Positions 1 to 10,921 of a DNA stretch of 64,000 nt are shown here, one piece after another. The notes beneath the pieces were generated by a model. That model did no database searches, was not told the origin of the DNA, and saw nothing but the letters and a program-made list of their open reading frames with translations. Numbering within the stretch: the first letter of the stretch is position 1; each line of letters starts with the position of its first letter. The stretch comes from Erythroxylum novogranatense (Eukaryota; Streptophyta; Magnoliopsida; Malpighiales; Erythroxylaceae): assembly GCA_029891385.1 (NCBI GenBank), contig CM057224.1, positions 36,833,005 to 36,897,004 of the forward strand. Direction: 5' to 3'. The translations under genes and the position numbers were made by a program.

Positions 1-861
1 TAAGCATTTAATTGCTATTTTTAAAGTTAGAATTATAATGAAAAATTGACAAAAATTGAGTTTTTTGGTAATTAACTCTTAACTTTTAAGACTTATCTCA
101 TTTAAATATTTTTTAATTTGATAAATTAAATTTTATCTTAAAAATCGGAGAAAAGGTAAGAAATTTAAAGTTTAAAATTGATTAATTTACTAAAATTGTT
201 TAATATAAATTATAGAAAATATTATATTAAATTCAAAATTGATCAATTTTATTTATTTTGTTTGTTTGTTTGTTTGTTTGTTTATTTATTTATTTATTTA
301 TTTATTATTATTATTATGATTATATGTTCTATGTTTTTATTAAATTTATAAATTTAGTTTTTGTAAAATTAAATATCTAAAATCTAAATTTTCATTAAAA
401 TATTCAAAAATACTAAGATATAATGCTCATGTCCTCTTTTTTTTTTAAATCATACTCTTATAAGTTATTTTATACATAAACAGTTAATTTTATCAAACAT
501 CTTTAACAAATAATGATATTATCTCACGATCAAATTAATTGATATAATCCATTATTTGTCAACTATTATAGAATCAACTAACAACTAATACAGTTAATGA
601 TTACCAAACATAATCTATCGCTTTGTTTAATAAATAGTTTATCAATTATTTTTTAATTACTTGACACAAGTTAATTATTTAACTATCTTAAAAAGTTAAT
701 AAATATATTTAATAAATGACTGATTAGTTCACTTATTTAACCTCAACAAGTTAATTTTATTTTAGAAAAGCTCCATAGGCTGATATTCCACCTAAAATTA
801 GTAGGGAAAAACCCTTTATTATTTCCAAAACTTGAGGGGTCAAACTATTAATGCACTTATA
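1..861. other. AT-rich intergenic spacer
   Basis: Very AT-rich sequence with no coding potential that I can see on either strand. It holds one microsatellite, listed separately. It ends at the target-site duplication of a small mobile element. Confidence 0.6.
255..319. repeat. (TTTG)n-(TTTA)n-(TTA)n compound microsatellite
   Basis: Several TTTG units run directly into several TTTA units and then short TTA units. It is a simple repeat with no function implied. The copy number is probably variable between individuals. Confidence 0.85.
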
Positions 862-870
862 CTTAATACC

Positions 871-1184
871 TCTGTTTTTAAACTCGAACCGGACCGACCG
901 GTGATCGGTTAGTGGTTCGATCCGATTTATCCCTCACAAGCGGTATTCAATTGACCCAGTCTGAACCGGTCAATTGATCGATTGGATCAGTCCGGTCCGA
1001 CCGATTAGACAATTTTTTTATTTTTTTAATTTTTAAATATTTTTAATATTATATATAATTAAATATAATTATTACATAATTATTACGTCACACTGGTTCA
1101 ACCGGTGGTTGAACCGATCGAACCGATCAAACCGATGACTAATAAGACCACCGATTCGATGACCGGTCCGAATTTCAGAACATT
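871..1184. mobile_element. MITE-like non-autonomous DNA transposon, 314 bp
   Basis: The element is flanked by an exact 9-bp direct repeat, CTTAATACC, at 862-870 and 1185-1193. Its ends form imperfect terminal inverted repeats: the left end reads TCTGTTTTTAAACTCGAACCGG and the right end, reverse-complemented, reads AATGTTCTGAAATTCGGACCGG. The interior has many further CCGGT/ACCGG and GATCGGTT motifs on both sides of an AT-rich centre, so the whole unit could fold into a long hairpin. It encodes no protein. A 9-bp duplication would fit a Mutator-like origin. Reading the duplication as 8 bp would fit hAT, so the superfamily is open. Confidence 0.75.
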
Positions 1185-1193
1185 CTTAATACC

Positions 1194-1881
1194 AATGCTT
1201 TTGATTTTTCCGGAATTCTGCGTATTGCAATAAACGATTAATGCAAATACGAATCCATGTCCTTTAGCGATGGTCCCACGAAAACAACTTAATTGACCTT
1301 TTGGTTTCTTCTAACATAAAACACGCCAACCCAACATTGTATGCTTTATAACAATAAACATTTCATAATATTTTAATTATGCTAATTATTGTATAATGAT
1401 ATTATAAATAATTCAAACTAAAATTCATGCTTGTAAAACTTTAACCATAAAGTAAGTTTTAGAGTAATTTTTATTAATGAAATAAGTTTTCTTATTATGA
1501 AATAAAAAATATCTTATGTTGACAAAAATTTTAAAAATATTTTTATGTTTTTATTAGAGTTCAAAACTTATTTTTTGAAAAATTAAATATATAACCGTAA
1601 TCTTATAATCTTTTAAATCAGATTATGCCATTTTATACTCAAACAGTTAATACTAAATAATTAATTTTATCAAATATTTTTAATAAATACGAAATATTAT
1701 CTCCTGATAAAATCAACTACTGAAATAATTACTTGTTCACCGCTGTTGACCGTAGTTTGTTACAAGTCAGGTTCATCAAGATCCACATTTCCCCCTCACA
1801 TCTGAAATTACTGTCGACACAAATGGAGTAAGACATGATTCAACAATTACGAGTTTGGACATGGAACTATACAAGATTATA
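1194..1881. other. AT-rich intergenic spacer and probable 3' UTR of the transporter
   Basis: I see no gene here. The part next to the minus-strand transporter stop codon must contain that gene's 3' UTR. No unambiguous polyadenylation site was identified. Confidence 0.5.
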
Positions 1882-3300
1882 TCAACCTTGGGGGGGATGA
1901 AGATCAGGAAGGTGAGCACAGACACAGAACCTCATCCATCTCTTTTTATCAGCGTATGTAAGACAAGGCTGCATCACAAGCCCAATTGCTATGGCTGCAA
2001 CGCTTACCACCACCACTTTCAGCGTTGACAATGCTAACACACCACAGATCAATACGGTTGGTGGAACACACATCAGGATTGATCCAACTGTTCCTAACGG
2101 TATCTTATAAGGTCGAGAAGCAGCTGGGTATATGATTCTTAATCGTACAAACGCAATGAACTCCAGTATCATTCCAAAACAATACAGGAAATTCTCTGCG
2201 GCCACGATCTCTTGGAAACTCAGCCATGATAAAAACACCACACCTGAAGCTGAAAATAGTATCCCCATTGTTGGCGTACCGTGACGGGACCTCCTCGCGA
2301 ATATCTCCGGAATCATTCCTCGTTCCGCCATCCCTAAAAGCTGGAATGAGTCGCTGCTCATCTCTGCCACAAACATTCCCATGTTTGACATTGCTGCTGC
2401 AGCTTGCACCCACCATCTCAGCCAAACTCCCCCTACTATTTTACCAATTTCCGAGAAGTATCCATCAGTCCAGGAGTCACGGTCCAGTGGAACGGCTCCA
2501 GTACCGACCAGGATAGGGAAAAAATAACTGGTCACAACCAAGATCAAAGCGTACCGCAATGCTTGAGGAAGAGTTTTCTTTGGGTCATCCACCTCTCCGG
2601 CAAGCGTGCTTATCGAATCCCAATAGTTTAGATTCCAGAAAAGAGTGTTCAGATACAAATTCCAATCCACCTCTCCAAAATCCACCACAAGCCATCTTGA
2701 AGGCTTCAACTTCGGGATTGCAACAAGTCCCATAACAACGAAAGGAAGTAATGACAAGATTCCCAAAACAATCGCAAGCCACCCCACTATTGTTAGACCT
2801 CTATAATTCATGTAGGTGAGCACGAGTATCAAAGCTAATGTTGCCAAAATTCTTGCCCATCCACCAGCTAAAGCTGGAACTCCTGACTTCAAATAATCAA
2901 GAAAAAGAACTGGGTATAAAGCATTATCAATCACTCCACTCAGCCATTTCATCCATCCTTGTTGGAAACCCCAATAAGGACCAAGTGCAGATGAAACCCA
3001 TACAACATAACCCCCATTTTCTGGGAACATCGTACCCATCTCAGCTGTAATCAAGGCCTCAGGTATGCTCCATATAAATGGGAAGACCAAGAATCCAACA
3101 AGAGCCAGAAGGGGACCAGCCGCTTGAACACTGTCCTCAACCCCAAAAGGGCCTCCAGAGACCTCGTAAAAGATCAGAAAGATGAGGGGTAAAACTGATA
3201 CTTTCTTTAAGTTAGCTGATCTTGCGGAACCGCCTTCGTTGACATTGATATCCACATAGTCAACACCGTTGTACTCTCCCATTGCAATTGAAGCTCGCAT
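1882..3300 (-). CDS. Polyamine uptake transporter (PUT/LAT family, APC superfamily)
   Basis: Membrane amino-acid/polyamine permease of the plant PUT (polyamine:H+ symporter, LAT) family, about 472 residues, uninterrupted. The first transmembrane segment carries the family signature [14 protein letters not shown]. It is followed by the strongly conserved stretches around [34 protein letters not shown] and [17 protein letters not shown] count about 12 hydrophobic segments, as expected for APC permeases. Family members import putrescine, spermidine and spermine (and paraquat) at the plasma membrane or internal membranes. The exact substrate and location cannot be read here. The ORF can be extended to 3318, but that codon is TTG, so the first ATG in this exon is at 3300, with another in-frame ATG at 3282. 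An alternative start lies at the end of an upstream exon (see the leader feature). Confidence 0.93.
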   Translation of the reverse strand: MRASIAMGEYNGVDYVDINVNEGGSARSANLKKVSVLPLIFLIFYEVSGGPFGVEDSVQAAGPLLALVGFLVFPFIWSIPEALITAEMGTMFPENGGYVVWVSSALGPYWGFQQGWMKWLSGVIDNALYPVLFLDYLKSGVPALAGGWARILATLALILVLTYMNYRGLTIVGWLAIVLGILSLLPFVVMGLVAIPKLKPSRWLVVDFGEVDWNLYLNTLFWNLNYWDSISTLAGEVDDPKKTLPQALRYALILVVTSYFFPILVGTGAVPLDRDSWTDGYFSEIGKIVGGVWLRWWVQAAAAMSNMGMFVAEMSSDSFQLLGMAERGMIPEIFARRSRHGTPTMGILFSASGVVFLSWLSFQEIVAAENFLYCFGMILEFIAFVRLRIIYPAASRPYKIPLGTVGSILMCVPPTVLICGVLALSTLKVVVVSVAAIAIGLVMQPCLTYADKKRWMRFCVCAHLPDLHPPQG

Positions 3301-3318
3301 GTTTGCTTTGCTCCTCAA

Positions 3319-3960
3319 CTGCTGCAGTCAGACGAAGTTACCAACTTTGACCAAAACCCAGGTTCTTCTCAATCCACTAGAAAATCAACATTGAACTGTT
3401 TAAGACTCGGACAGAACCCCAGAAAATCAAAACACCAAAGTAGAGTAATGCAGCAGAAATCATGGATGTGTACGATACATACAACTAGTCAAAAAACTAA
3501 ATTCATAACCGTGAAGATCGGAAAATAAAGAACACCACTCAAACAACAAACAGATGTTTAACGTGCAGAAGAAAAATATCCTTAATCAGATGCAGACATC
3601 CGTAAAAAACTCACACGACCAATGTAAAAGATGTTGACATAAGTTTTGTAAGAACAAGTCAAAATCGAAAACGGAAGAACAGAACACAAAACGCGGAGAA
3701 GATACGCAAAGAGTGAGTTAACAGCAAAGAGGTGAAAAGGGACAAAGGAGAAGATATGGGGTTGCAGAGTATACCATGAAAGAACAGAAAACAGCATGGG
3801 AGTGGGAGATTAGGTTTGCTTGAGAAGCTCCATAGCTCGTGGAGCTGAAAAACAACCGAAATATAGGTTCTCTCTGCTGTCTCGTAGGTTTTTCCAACCG
3901 ACTCTTTCGCGTTCCAGTTTTGCTGGAATTGCAAACGTCCAGGGCAAGGTTGCATTTAGT
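3319..3960 (-). promoter_or_regulatory. Spliced 5' leader of the polyamine transporter, with short uORFs
   Basis: Reading the minus strand, a leader exon (about 3960 to 3775) ends in ATG followed by a GTATAC donor at 3774. A TGCAG acceptor lies just before the main exon (about 3322 or 3319), which predicts a ~450-bp intron. The leader exon has a 7-codon uORF (3833-3810). A second ATG at 3797 opens a short frame that stops within a few bases after the splice. A third ATG (3777-3775) is the last codon of the exon and is in frame with the transporter whichever of the two adjacent acceptors is used. Translation could therefore begin there and add a few residues. The splice sites are inferred from sequence only. 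Confidence 0.6.
3810..3833 (-). CDS. Candidate uORF in the transporter leader (7 codons)
   Basis: ATG to TAA encodes MELLKQT. It precedes the main coding region on the same predicted transcript and closes before the splice junction. Expression and any regulatory role are inference. Control by uORFs is well known for plant polyamine-biosynthesis genes, but I do not know of a demonstration for this transporter. Confidence 0.35.
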   Translation of the reverse strand: MELLKQT

Positions 3961-4190
3961 TCTGTTATTTTAAATTTGTTTATTTTTGTTTGAAAACAAA
4001 TCCTAAATTAAATTAAATATAAAGCAAGGACTCGTGATTTAAATAAATTATATTTAAATTCAATTTATCGATTTTTACTCTTTTTCAAAAGTTGTATTCG
4101 TAATTTCGTACATTTAAGTAGGTTTCCATTCTAAAATCGTTAAAAATTATGTCCTTGACAACTCTCGACCCATGAACCTGGACTCCTACG

Positions 4191-7100
4191 TAGGAATGAC
4201 AATGGGTAGGGTTTGGTTCGGGTTTTACTCAACTCATATTCATATTCATTTTTTATGACTCAACTCATATCTATATCCATATTCATCGATTTTTACGATT
4301 TACTACCCATATCTAAATCTATTGGGTTATTCGAGTTTTTGGATATCCATCGGATTGTATAGCACATAAAAATATAACTTCTAAATTGAAAATATGGAGA
4401 GCAAATTTTTTGCGAACGCTCTAAATCAAAATTAACTTAATAATAATAAGTCAAGATTTTGATTTGTATGTCTTAACAAAACTATAAAATTGGAATAATA
4501 AAAATCATAATGTCTAGTGCAAAGACAAGTAGACAACATATGTTTTTCACAACCAATAACTAAAAAAAATTGAAACAACCAAAACTTCAAACTGGCTTTG
4601 TGTGAACTCCACAGCATTCAAAACTCCATCTCCATATCATTTGCATTATTATCATCCTATAAGAAAATAAAATATGTTAACAAATAGAGTCAAATTATAA
4701 GTTAATTTAATATTTTAAGTAAAAATAAATAAATGATGAGAAATAAAATGAATTACCAAATCAATCATTTCACTCGGTTCCTCTTCGCTTGCATCAGCAT
4801 CTTCAAATATCGAAACAATCGCATATGAACTTTGTAAAGAAGAATCTATAAGGAAAATTCAATATGAAAATTGTACATATAAGAAGTTTCAAATACAAAT
4901 GTTGCAAATATTAATAAAGAAATATGTATTACCCGAATAATCTCCAAGAATCCAATTTTGCAAGCACATCAATGCTTCAACAGTATTAGCATGAAGTCTT
5001 GAGCGATGTGGACTAAGAACCCTACTACCCATGCTAAATGCACTTTCTGTAGCAACTGTAGAAATAGGTATTGATAAAATATCTCGGGCAATCATCCTTA
5101 GTATTGGATACTTGAATTCTTGTTTCCAGTAAACCAAAATGTCAAAATAGTTATTTTCAGGCATTGTATCTTCCTCCAAATGATGGTTCAGTTCAGATCT
5201 TAAGTTTACCCTTCTTTTCTTTGATTTTTTATACATGGAAAATTTATCACTATCTCCACAATTTGCTTGATGTTTTCCAAGATTAGTAGCCTCACATGAA
5301 GACGATGAAATAACTGAATTACTACTATCCAAAGCATATTTGTCCTGATATTCTAACAGTAGTTCATAAAGCAAGCTCTTGACCCTCTCAATCTCAATAT
5401 TAGCTTTACTTCCATAAATATCACTAAAATAGAACTCAACGCAATCTATCTTATTTCTTGGGTTCAAAACAGAAGCAATAGCTAGCATTCCATTCACATG
5501 AAACCAATATGCATCGTACTTTTCGACCATATTTAATGTCATAGTTCTAACAATATCACAATCAGACGACATCCACTTAAATAACTTCAACTTAATTTCA
5601 CAAACATGCTGAAATTCGCAGTGGGGTATTTTCTACCAGAAAAAAGCTCTGTTACCTTGTAAAATATTCTCAATTTATCACAAATAATGTTCGCCAACTT
5701 CTAATCTTCATCACTAGGCAAAGTAAACTTCAATCGACTATTCAAACGTTCCAACCTCTTAAAAACACTTTTATATGGCAAAACTGTCTCAAGCATCAAA
5801 TAAGTAGAATTCCACCTTGTCTTACAATCAAGAATCAACTTTTTAGAAGATAAAACTTTCAAAAACTTAGCTGCATCCTCAAACTTCTCAATCCTTTTAG
5901 GAGTTGATGCCCAAAATGAAATACAATCACGAATTCTTTCTAACCCTTCACCCATGAAATCCAAACCATCATTGACAATCAAATTTAATATATGAGCGCT
6001 ACATCGCATATGCAAAAAATTTTCATTTAATATAAGAGAATTGACATCAAGCTTCTCATGTAGAAGGTTCATCATTGCATCATTTGTTTTACAATTATCC
6101 ACAACCACAGAAGAAATCTTGGTTTCTAGGCTAAACTCATACAAACACTCCTCTAAAAATTTCAATAGAGTCTCCTTTGTATGTGGGCATGGCACAAATA
6201 TAAACCTATAAAATAAAATGATAAAAAATTTATTACAACTTAAATATAGAACACATAATGGTTCTCTAAGTAATTAATATTCAGCATGTATAAAGGAACT
6301 AATTACTAAACATGCAAATTACTATATCTATATATGGTAACCAAGATAAAGATTAAACAAAGTATTTGCATAAAGGAAACATGTTAAATCTAAGAAAATT
6401 AATTACCTTAGAATTCGATTTCTTAGAACCCAATCTCTATCAATGAAGTGTCCGGTCACAACCATGTATCATTTCTTTTGATTGGAAGCTGTCCACATGT
6501 CTGTAGTGATAGCAATCCTGGACTTATGATCCTCCAACATTTTTTTCAAGTTTGATTTTTCACTTAAATTTTTTTTAGGATATCATTTCTCAATGTATTA
6601 CAAGATATCATCCTAAATTCATTGCTTAAACTCGCTACAAATCTTTTGAAACCAATGTGATCAACCATTGACAAAGGATTCTCATGCATTACAATCATAT
6701 TAACTAACTCTCTTCTTGAGAACTGCTGGCTAAATTTGTAGGTTTGCAATGTTTTTTTCTCATCAAACTTAGTCTCATTCCCAATTAATAGTGTTTTTTG
6801 GCCTCCAACAAGTCTTAAATGTTTCTTTGGACAATACTTGTTCAAATGCTCACGTAGATGTGAAGTCCCGTTCGTACCTTTAGTAGAAAGCTTCCCTTTG
6901 CAATGCTTACACTCAGCCTTATCAACACCTTTCACAGCCACCAAATTAAACTCTAGCCACACAAGAGAAGTACGCTTCTTGCTTTTAGTTGCACCATGAT
7001 CACGCAATTCTATAGCTGCAATCTCCTCTTCTTCATGAGGTGGTGGAATAGAGAGATTCTAAACTCCTTCCATCAATTCCACACTATCACTCACGGTCAC

Positions 7101-8081
7101 AGATTTAGCTGGATTTTTATAAGCAAACGACATACAGTCATGGAACCATCCAATGGAATTAGCTGGATTTAAACAAGTATAGGAGTTAGCTGGATTTAAA
7201 CAAGTGTAACTGGTTGATGACATTAAAAATAATAAATAGTATTTGATGGTATTGGTAGTCGGACGACGTTGAATGTAGGAAATAGGAATGCATAAATAAC
7301 TTGTAATTTAAAAATAGACACAAACGTATTGTAATTGTAAGACAACTTGTCTTAGACAAGTGCAGCCTCACACCAGACAGAAATAACGTGTATAGGCGTA
7401 TAGCTCTGCAAGTGGGTACCTTGTGCGTATATGCGAGACGACCTTGTGCCGTTGTGCATGCGAGTTGCGAGCTGTGAGCCTGTGACTTGCGAGTGATGAC
7501 CTTGTGCGTATGAAGACTGATGACTAGTTGCGTTAATCACATGCAACGTAACAGAGATTTCTTGACTGACAGTGACGAGTAACTTGACTGTGTCAGTGAC
7601 AAGCAATGCAAATTGTGGCTTGAGAGTTGAGACGACAGCGGCTAGGAGTTGGAATGTTCGAGGGCGAGGCTGACGGCTGACCTGTTGAAGGAACTTGAAA
7701 GTTGAAACTTGAACGTTTACGTATTCCGTCGATTAATTAGGACTTTTTTTGTTAGGTTTTGTTGTATACTTGTATCTATTTTATTTATTTCCTTCAGTTA
7801 AGTGATTTCTTAGTATTTACGTTTCCGTTAATGATGATGGTAAGATGCAAACAATTATATATGTACCAATTAATATTGCTATTTGAAAAAAATATTGTTA
7901 TTTGAAAACGGATCGGGTATGGGTATCCATCGGTTCAGGTTTTTACTAGACCCATATCCAAATCCATATTCACATCCATTTTTTAACATCCATTTAAAAT
8001 CTATTTTTTAACATTCATATCTATTTTTTAGGGTCGGGTAGTACGGATATGGATCGTGTTGAAAACCCATTGCCATCCCTA
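4191..8081 (-). mobile_element. hAT-superfamily DNA transposon, 3.9 kb, both ends present
   Basis: An exact 8-bp target duplication CTCCTACG lies at 4183-4190 and 8082-8089. The terminal inverted repeats are TAGGAATGACAATGGGT on the left and TAGGGATGGCAATGGGT (reverse complement of the right end), 15 of 17 matching. Both subterminal regions are rich in short CATATC/CCATAT-type repeats, as is usual for hAT elements where transposase binds. The element contains one transposase gene on the minus strand, broken by stops and a frameshift. It could move only with help from an intact relative. Confidence 0.93.
4618..7073 (-). pseudogene. hAT transposase with BED zinc finger, broken
   Basis: From the N-terminus: an ATG at 7073; a BED zinc finger near 6950-6830 (CKHC, then H...H...C spacing); central catalytic-domain parts including a TTDMW motif near 6500; and a C-terminal hAT dimerisation block near 5130-4960 (conserved motif ATESAFSMGSRVLSPHRSRL). 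Probable introns interrupt it: about 6404-6200, about 4935-4870, and one ending just before the last short exon, whose TGA is at 4620-4618. Damage: a stop four codons after the start, a TGA after the NQKK residues near 6470, a TAG at 5703-5701, and a small frameshift between about 5630 and 5590. The protein is therefore non-functional as sequenced. Confidence 0.88.
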
Positions 8082-8089
8082 CTCCTACG

Positions 8090-8575
8090 GTAGGAATGTG
8101 GAAGGTGGAAATTGATTAATATGCCACGCCAATTACATGCACACTTGCATATCTTGCTTAAAACTCTATTAAAAAATTTAATTAGTTTGTTTGATTTAAT
8201 TATAAAAATTTTAAATCATTTAATTTTTAGTTTTTAACTTTTCGATTCGATTTATTTTAATAACTCTTGTTTTTTAAAATAACCAATTTATTAATTAATT
8301 GATCAATTTTAATAATTTAATAAATTCTTAAGATAAATCGATTAATTTTCATTTAACAATTTTTTTGTTTAACTTCAAATTCTTCGATATGTAAAGATAA
8401 TCTCTCTTAATTATATTTTAAATTCTGTAATTTTATTTAATCTTTAGTCGATTTTATGATAATCGAGTTGAATTTTTAAATCATAAATTTCTTATCTTAT
8501 CAATTTAACTTTCGGTCCATCTTCACCAGTTCTAAGCAATATAACAGTGAGGCTTTAAATTGCTATTGCTAACAT
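8090..8575. other. AT-rich spacer
   Basis: Spacer between the first hAT element and the next repeat block. I see no ORF or structured repeat in it. Confidence 0.5.
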
Positions 8576-8592
8576 CACTACAAGAAAAAAAA
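8576..8592 (+). mobile_element. Orphan CACTA-type transposon terminus
   Basis: The sequence CACTACAAGAAAAA is the characteristic end of plant CACTA (En/Spm) elements. I could not find a matching inverted end with a 3-bp duplication in the window. It is therefore either a truncated remnant or chance. Confidence 0.3.
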
Positions 8593-9170
8593 ATTGTGAA
8601 TTGGAATTCAGACTATGGAAGCAACTAGATTATGGAATTGAGTCTATTGACAATAGAATTTACATAGGAGGGCAAACTCAAATTCATTCAATTTATTATT
8701 AAATATTATTATTTTAGAATTAAATAATACTATTTTATTTGAAAATAACCTCTCTATTAGTTAAGAATAAAATTGTATATTACCGCATCTTGTTATACCA
8801 AATTTCCATACTGTATCGGCCAATAACGTTACAAAAAATAATGTTCTAGTATTGGCCTTGTGTATCAACCTATTTCGATTGGTACCAGCTGGTATTTAAA
8901 ATACCGGTCAAATATTGGTCAATATAAAAAATTTTAAAAATTGAGAGGCATTATTGTTAATTTTTTTATTAAATTTTATCCTTTCCCCAACTCCAATCAA
9001 ATATTAGTCGGTATCAAAATTTTTAAAATTTAAGGGGTATTTTTTCCAAAAAAAATTTTTTTAAACCCTATTCTTTCCCCCTCCCCCAACTAAATGTTTA
9101 CCTACATCTTCTTCATTTTTTTCTAAAATTTTTTATTAAACCCTATTCTTCCCCCCCTCCCCCCAACTAA

Positions 9171-9450
9171 ATGTTTACATGCATCCTCTTCATTTTTTTT
9201 CTCTCTCACAAACTCACACTCTCACTCTCTCTTTTATTCAAAAATCACACTTTCTCGCTCACTCATTCTCTCCCAGACCACACTAGACGTTCTCCTTCTT
9301 CTTCTTTTCTCATTAGTTTCTTTCTCACACTCTCACTCTTTCTTTTCTTCATCGTCGCCGCTAGTCGCTCTCTGATTGTCCACCTGACACCACCCACCAA
9401 CCCACCACTGCCCTCCCGGCACCAGATCTGAAAAACTAAAATAGATTTTT
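9171..9450 (+). other. CT-rich leader of the outer hAT-like element
   Basis: A strongly pyrimidine-rich stretch (CTCTCTCACA, TCACTCTCTC runs) lies before the repeat region. A similar CT-rich stretch occurs in the reverse orientation at about 12540-12615 in the nested element. It is therefore a shared 5' leader of the family and not a gene. The open frame across it (9171-9431) is an effect of composition. Confidence 0.5.
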
Positions 9451-9479
9451 TATTTTTAGGTGTGTTTTTTTAATTTGAA

Positions 9480-10760
9480 AAACAAATTCATTGTATTTGG
9501 TTATTTGTGTATTTTTGTGTGATGAAAATTGTTGAAAATTATTAGTATTTTTGTGATGAGAATTGTTAGAAATTATTGGAATAATTTTTTTTGGAAATTA
9601 TTGGAAATGAAATTTTTTTATGTATGTTAAAAAATAAGCTCATTGTATTTGGTTATTTGTGTATGTTTTGTGAATGAAATTATTGAAAATGAAAACTGCT
9701 TATGTATATTTTGTAATTGTTGAATTGAAATTATTGGAAATGAATTTGTGATGGTTGAAATTGTTGATTGTTGGAAATAGAATTATTAGTTATTAGAAAG
9801 AAAATTGTTGGAAATGAATTTGTGATGGTTGAAACTGTTGGTTGTTAGAAATGGAATTGTTAGTTGTTGGAAAGAAATTGTTGGAAATTTGGAAATAGAA
9901 TTGTTTATATATGTTTTGTGATGTTTGAAATTTTAATTGAAATTGTTCAAAATTGTTAAAATAGAATTGTTGAAAATTATTGGGAATGTAAAATGTCGAA
10001 ATGGAAATTATTTATGTATGTTTTGTAATGACTGAATTGAAATTGTTGGAAAATGTTATAAATGAAATTGTTGGAAATTGTTGAAATTAAAAATGCAAAT
10101 TGTTAGAAATTGAAATTATTTATGTATATTTCATTATTTTGTGAATTGATGATTGAAATTGTTGGTTGTTAAAAAGAAATTGTTGGAAATTTGGAAATGG
10201 AAATTGTTTAGGTATGTTTTGTGATGTTTGAAATTTTGAATTGAAATTGTTCAAAATTGTTCAAATTTGTTGGGAATGGAAAATGTTAGAAATGGAAATT
10301 GTTTATGTATGTTTTGTAATGTTTGAGTTGAAATTGTTGGAAAATGTTATAAATGAAATTGTTGGAAATTGTTGAAATTAAGAAATGAAAATTATTAGAA
10401 ATTGTTGAAAATTGAAATTGTTTATGTATATTTCATTATTTTGTGAGTTCTGAATTAGTGATGGTTAAAATTGTTGGTTGTTGGAAATGAAATTGTTGAT
10501 TGTTAGAAATGAAATTGTTGGAAATTTGAAAATGGAAATTGCTTATGTATATTTTGTGATGTTTGAAACTTTAAATTGAAACTGCTCAAAATTGTTAAAA
10601 ATATTGGGAATGGAAATTTTAAAAATGGAAATTGTTTGTGTATCTTTTGTAATGGCTGAATTAAAATTGTTGAAAAACGTTAGAAATTGTTTATGTATAT
10701 TTTGTGAATGTTGGAAATGGAAATTGTTTGTGTATGTTTTATGTAATTATGATTGCTGAA
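9480..10760 (+). repeat. Degenerate higher-order tandem repeat rich in GAAATTGTTGG
   Basis: The whole stretch is built from variants of GGAAATTGTTG and TTTATGTATGTTTTG. On top of the short unit there is a longer period. The segment with GTGATGTTTGAAA recurs at about 9918, 10219 and 10556. The segment with TTTTGTAATG followed by GAATTGAAATTG-like sequence recurs at about 10021, 10311 and 10637. The long unit is thus about 290-335 bp in three copies. It lies between the CT-rich leader and the transposase start and ends well before the TTTAAAG that could be a splice acceptor at about 10917. Confidence 0.75.
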
Positions 10761-10921
10761 TAATTGAATTGTTAGTTTTTGATTTATGGTAAATTGTGTT
10801 CGATGAAATTGAATTATATATAATGTATGAGTTATATTATATAAGATAGACATGCGTATTTATGTAATAAAATTATGTGCTTTTTATTTTGATATATGCG
10901 TTCATTTGTTTTTAAAGATAA

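Noticed and set aside
9171..9431. Hydrophobic 86-codon frame resembling a signal peptide
   Set aside because: Low-complexity CT-rich DNA gives Ser/Leu/Phe-rich translations. It matches a leader shared by transposon relatives.
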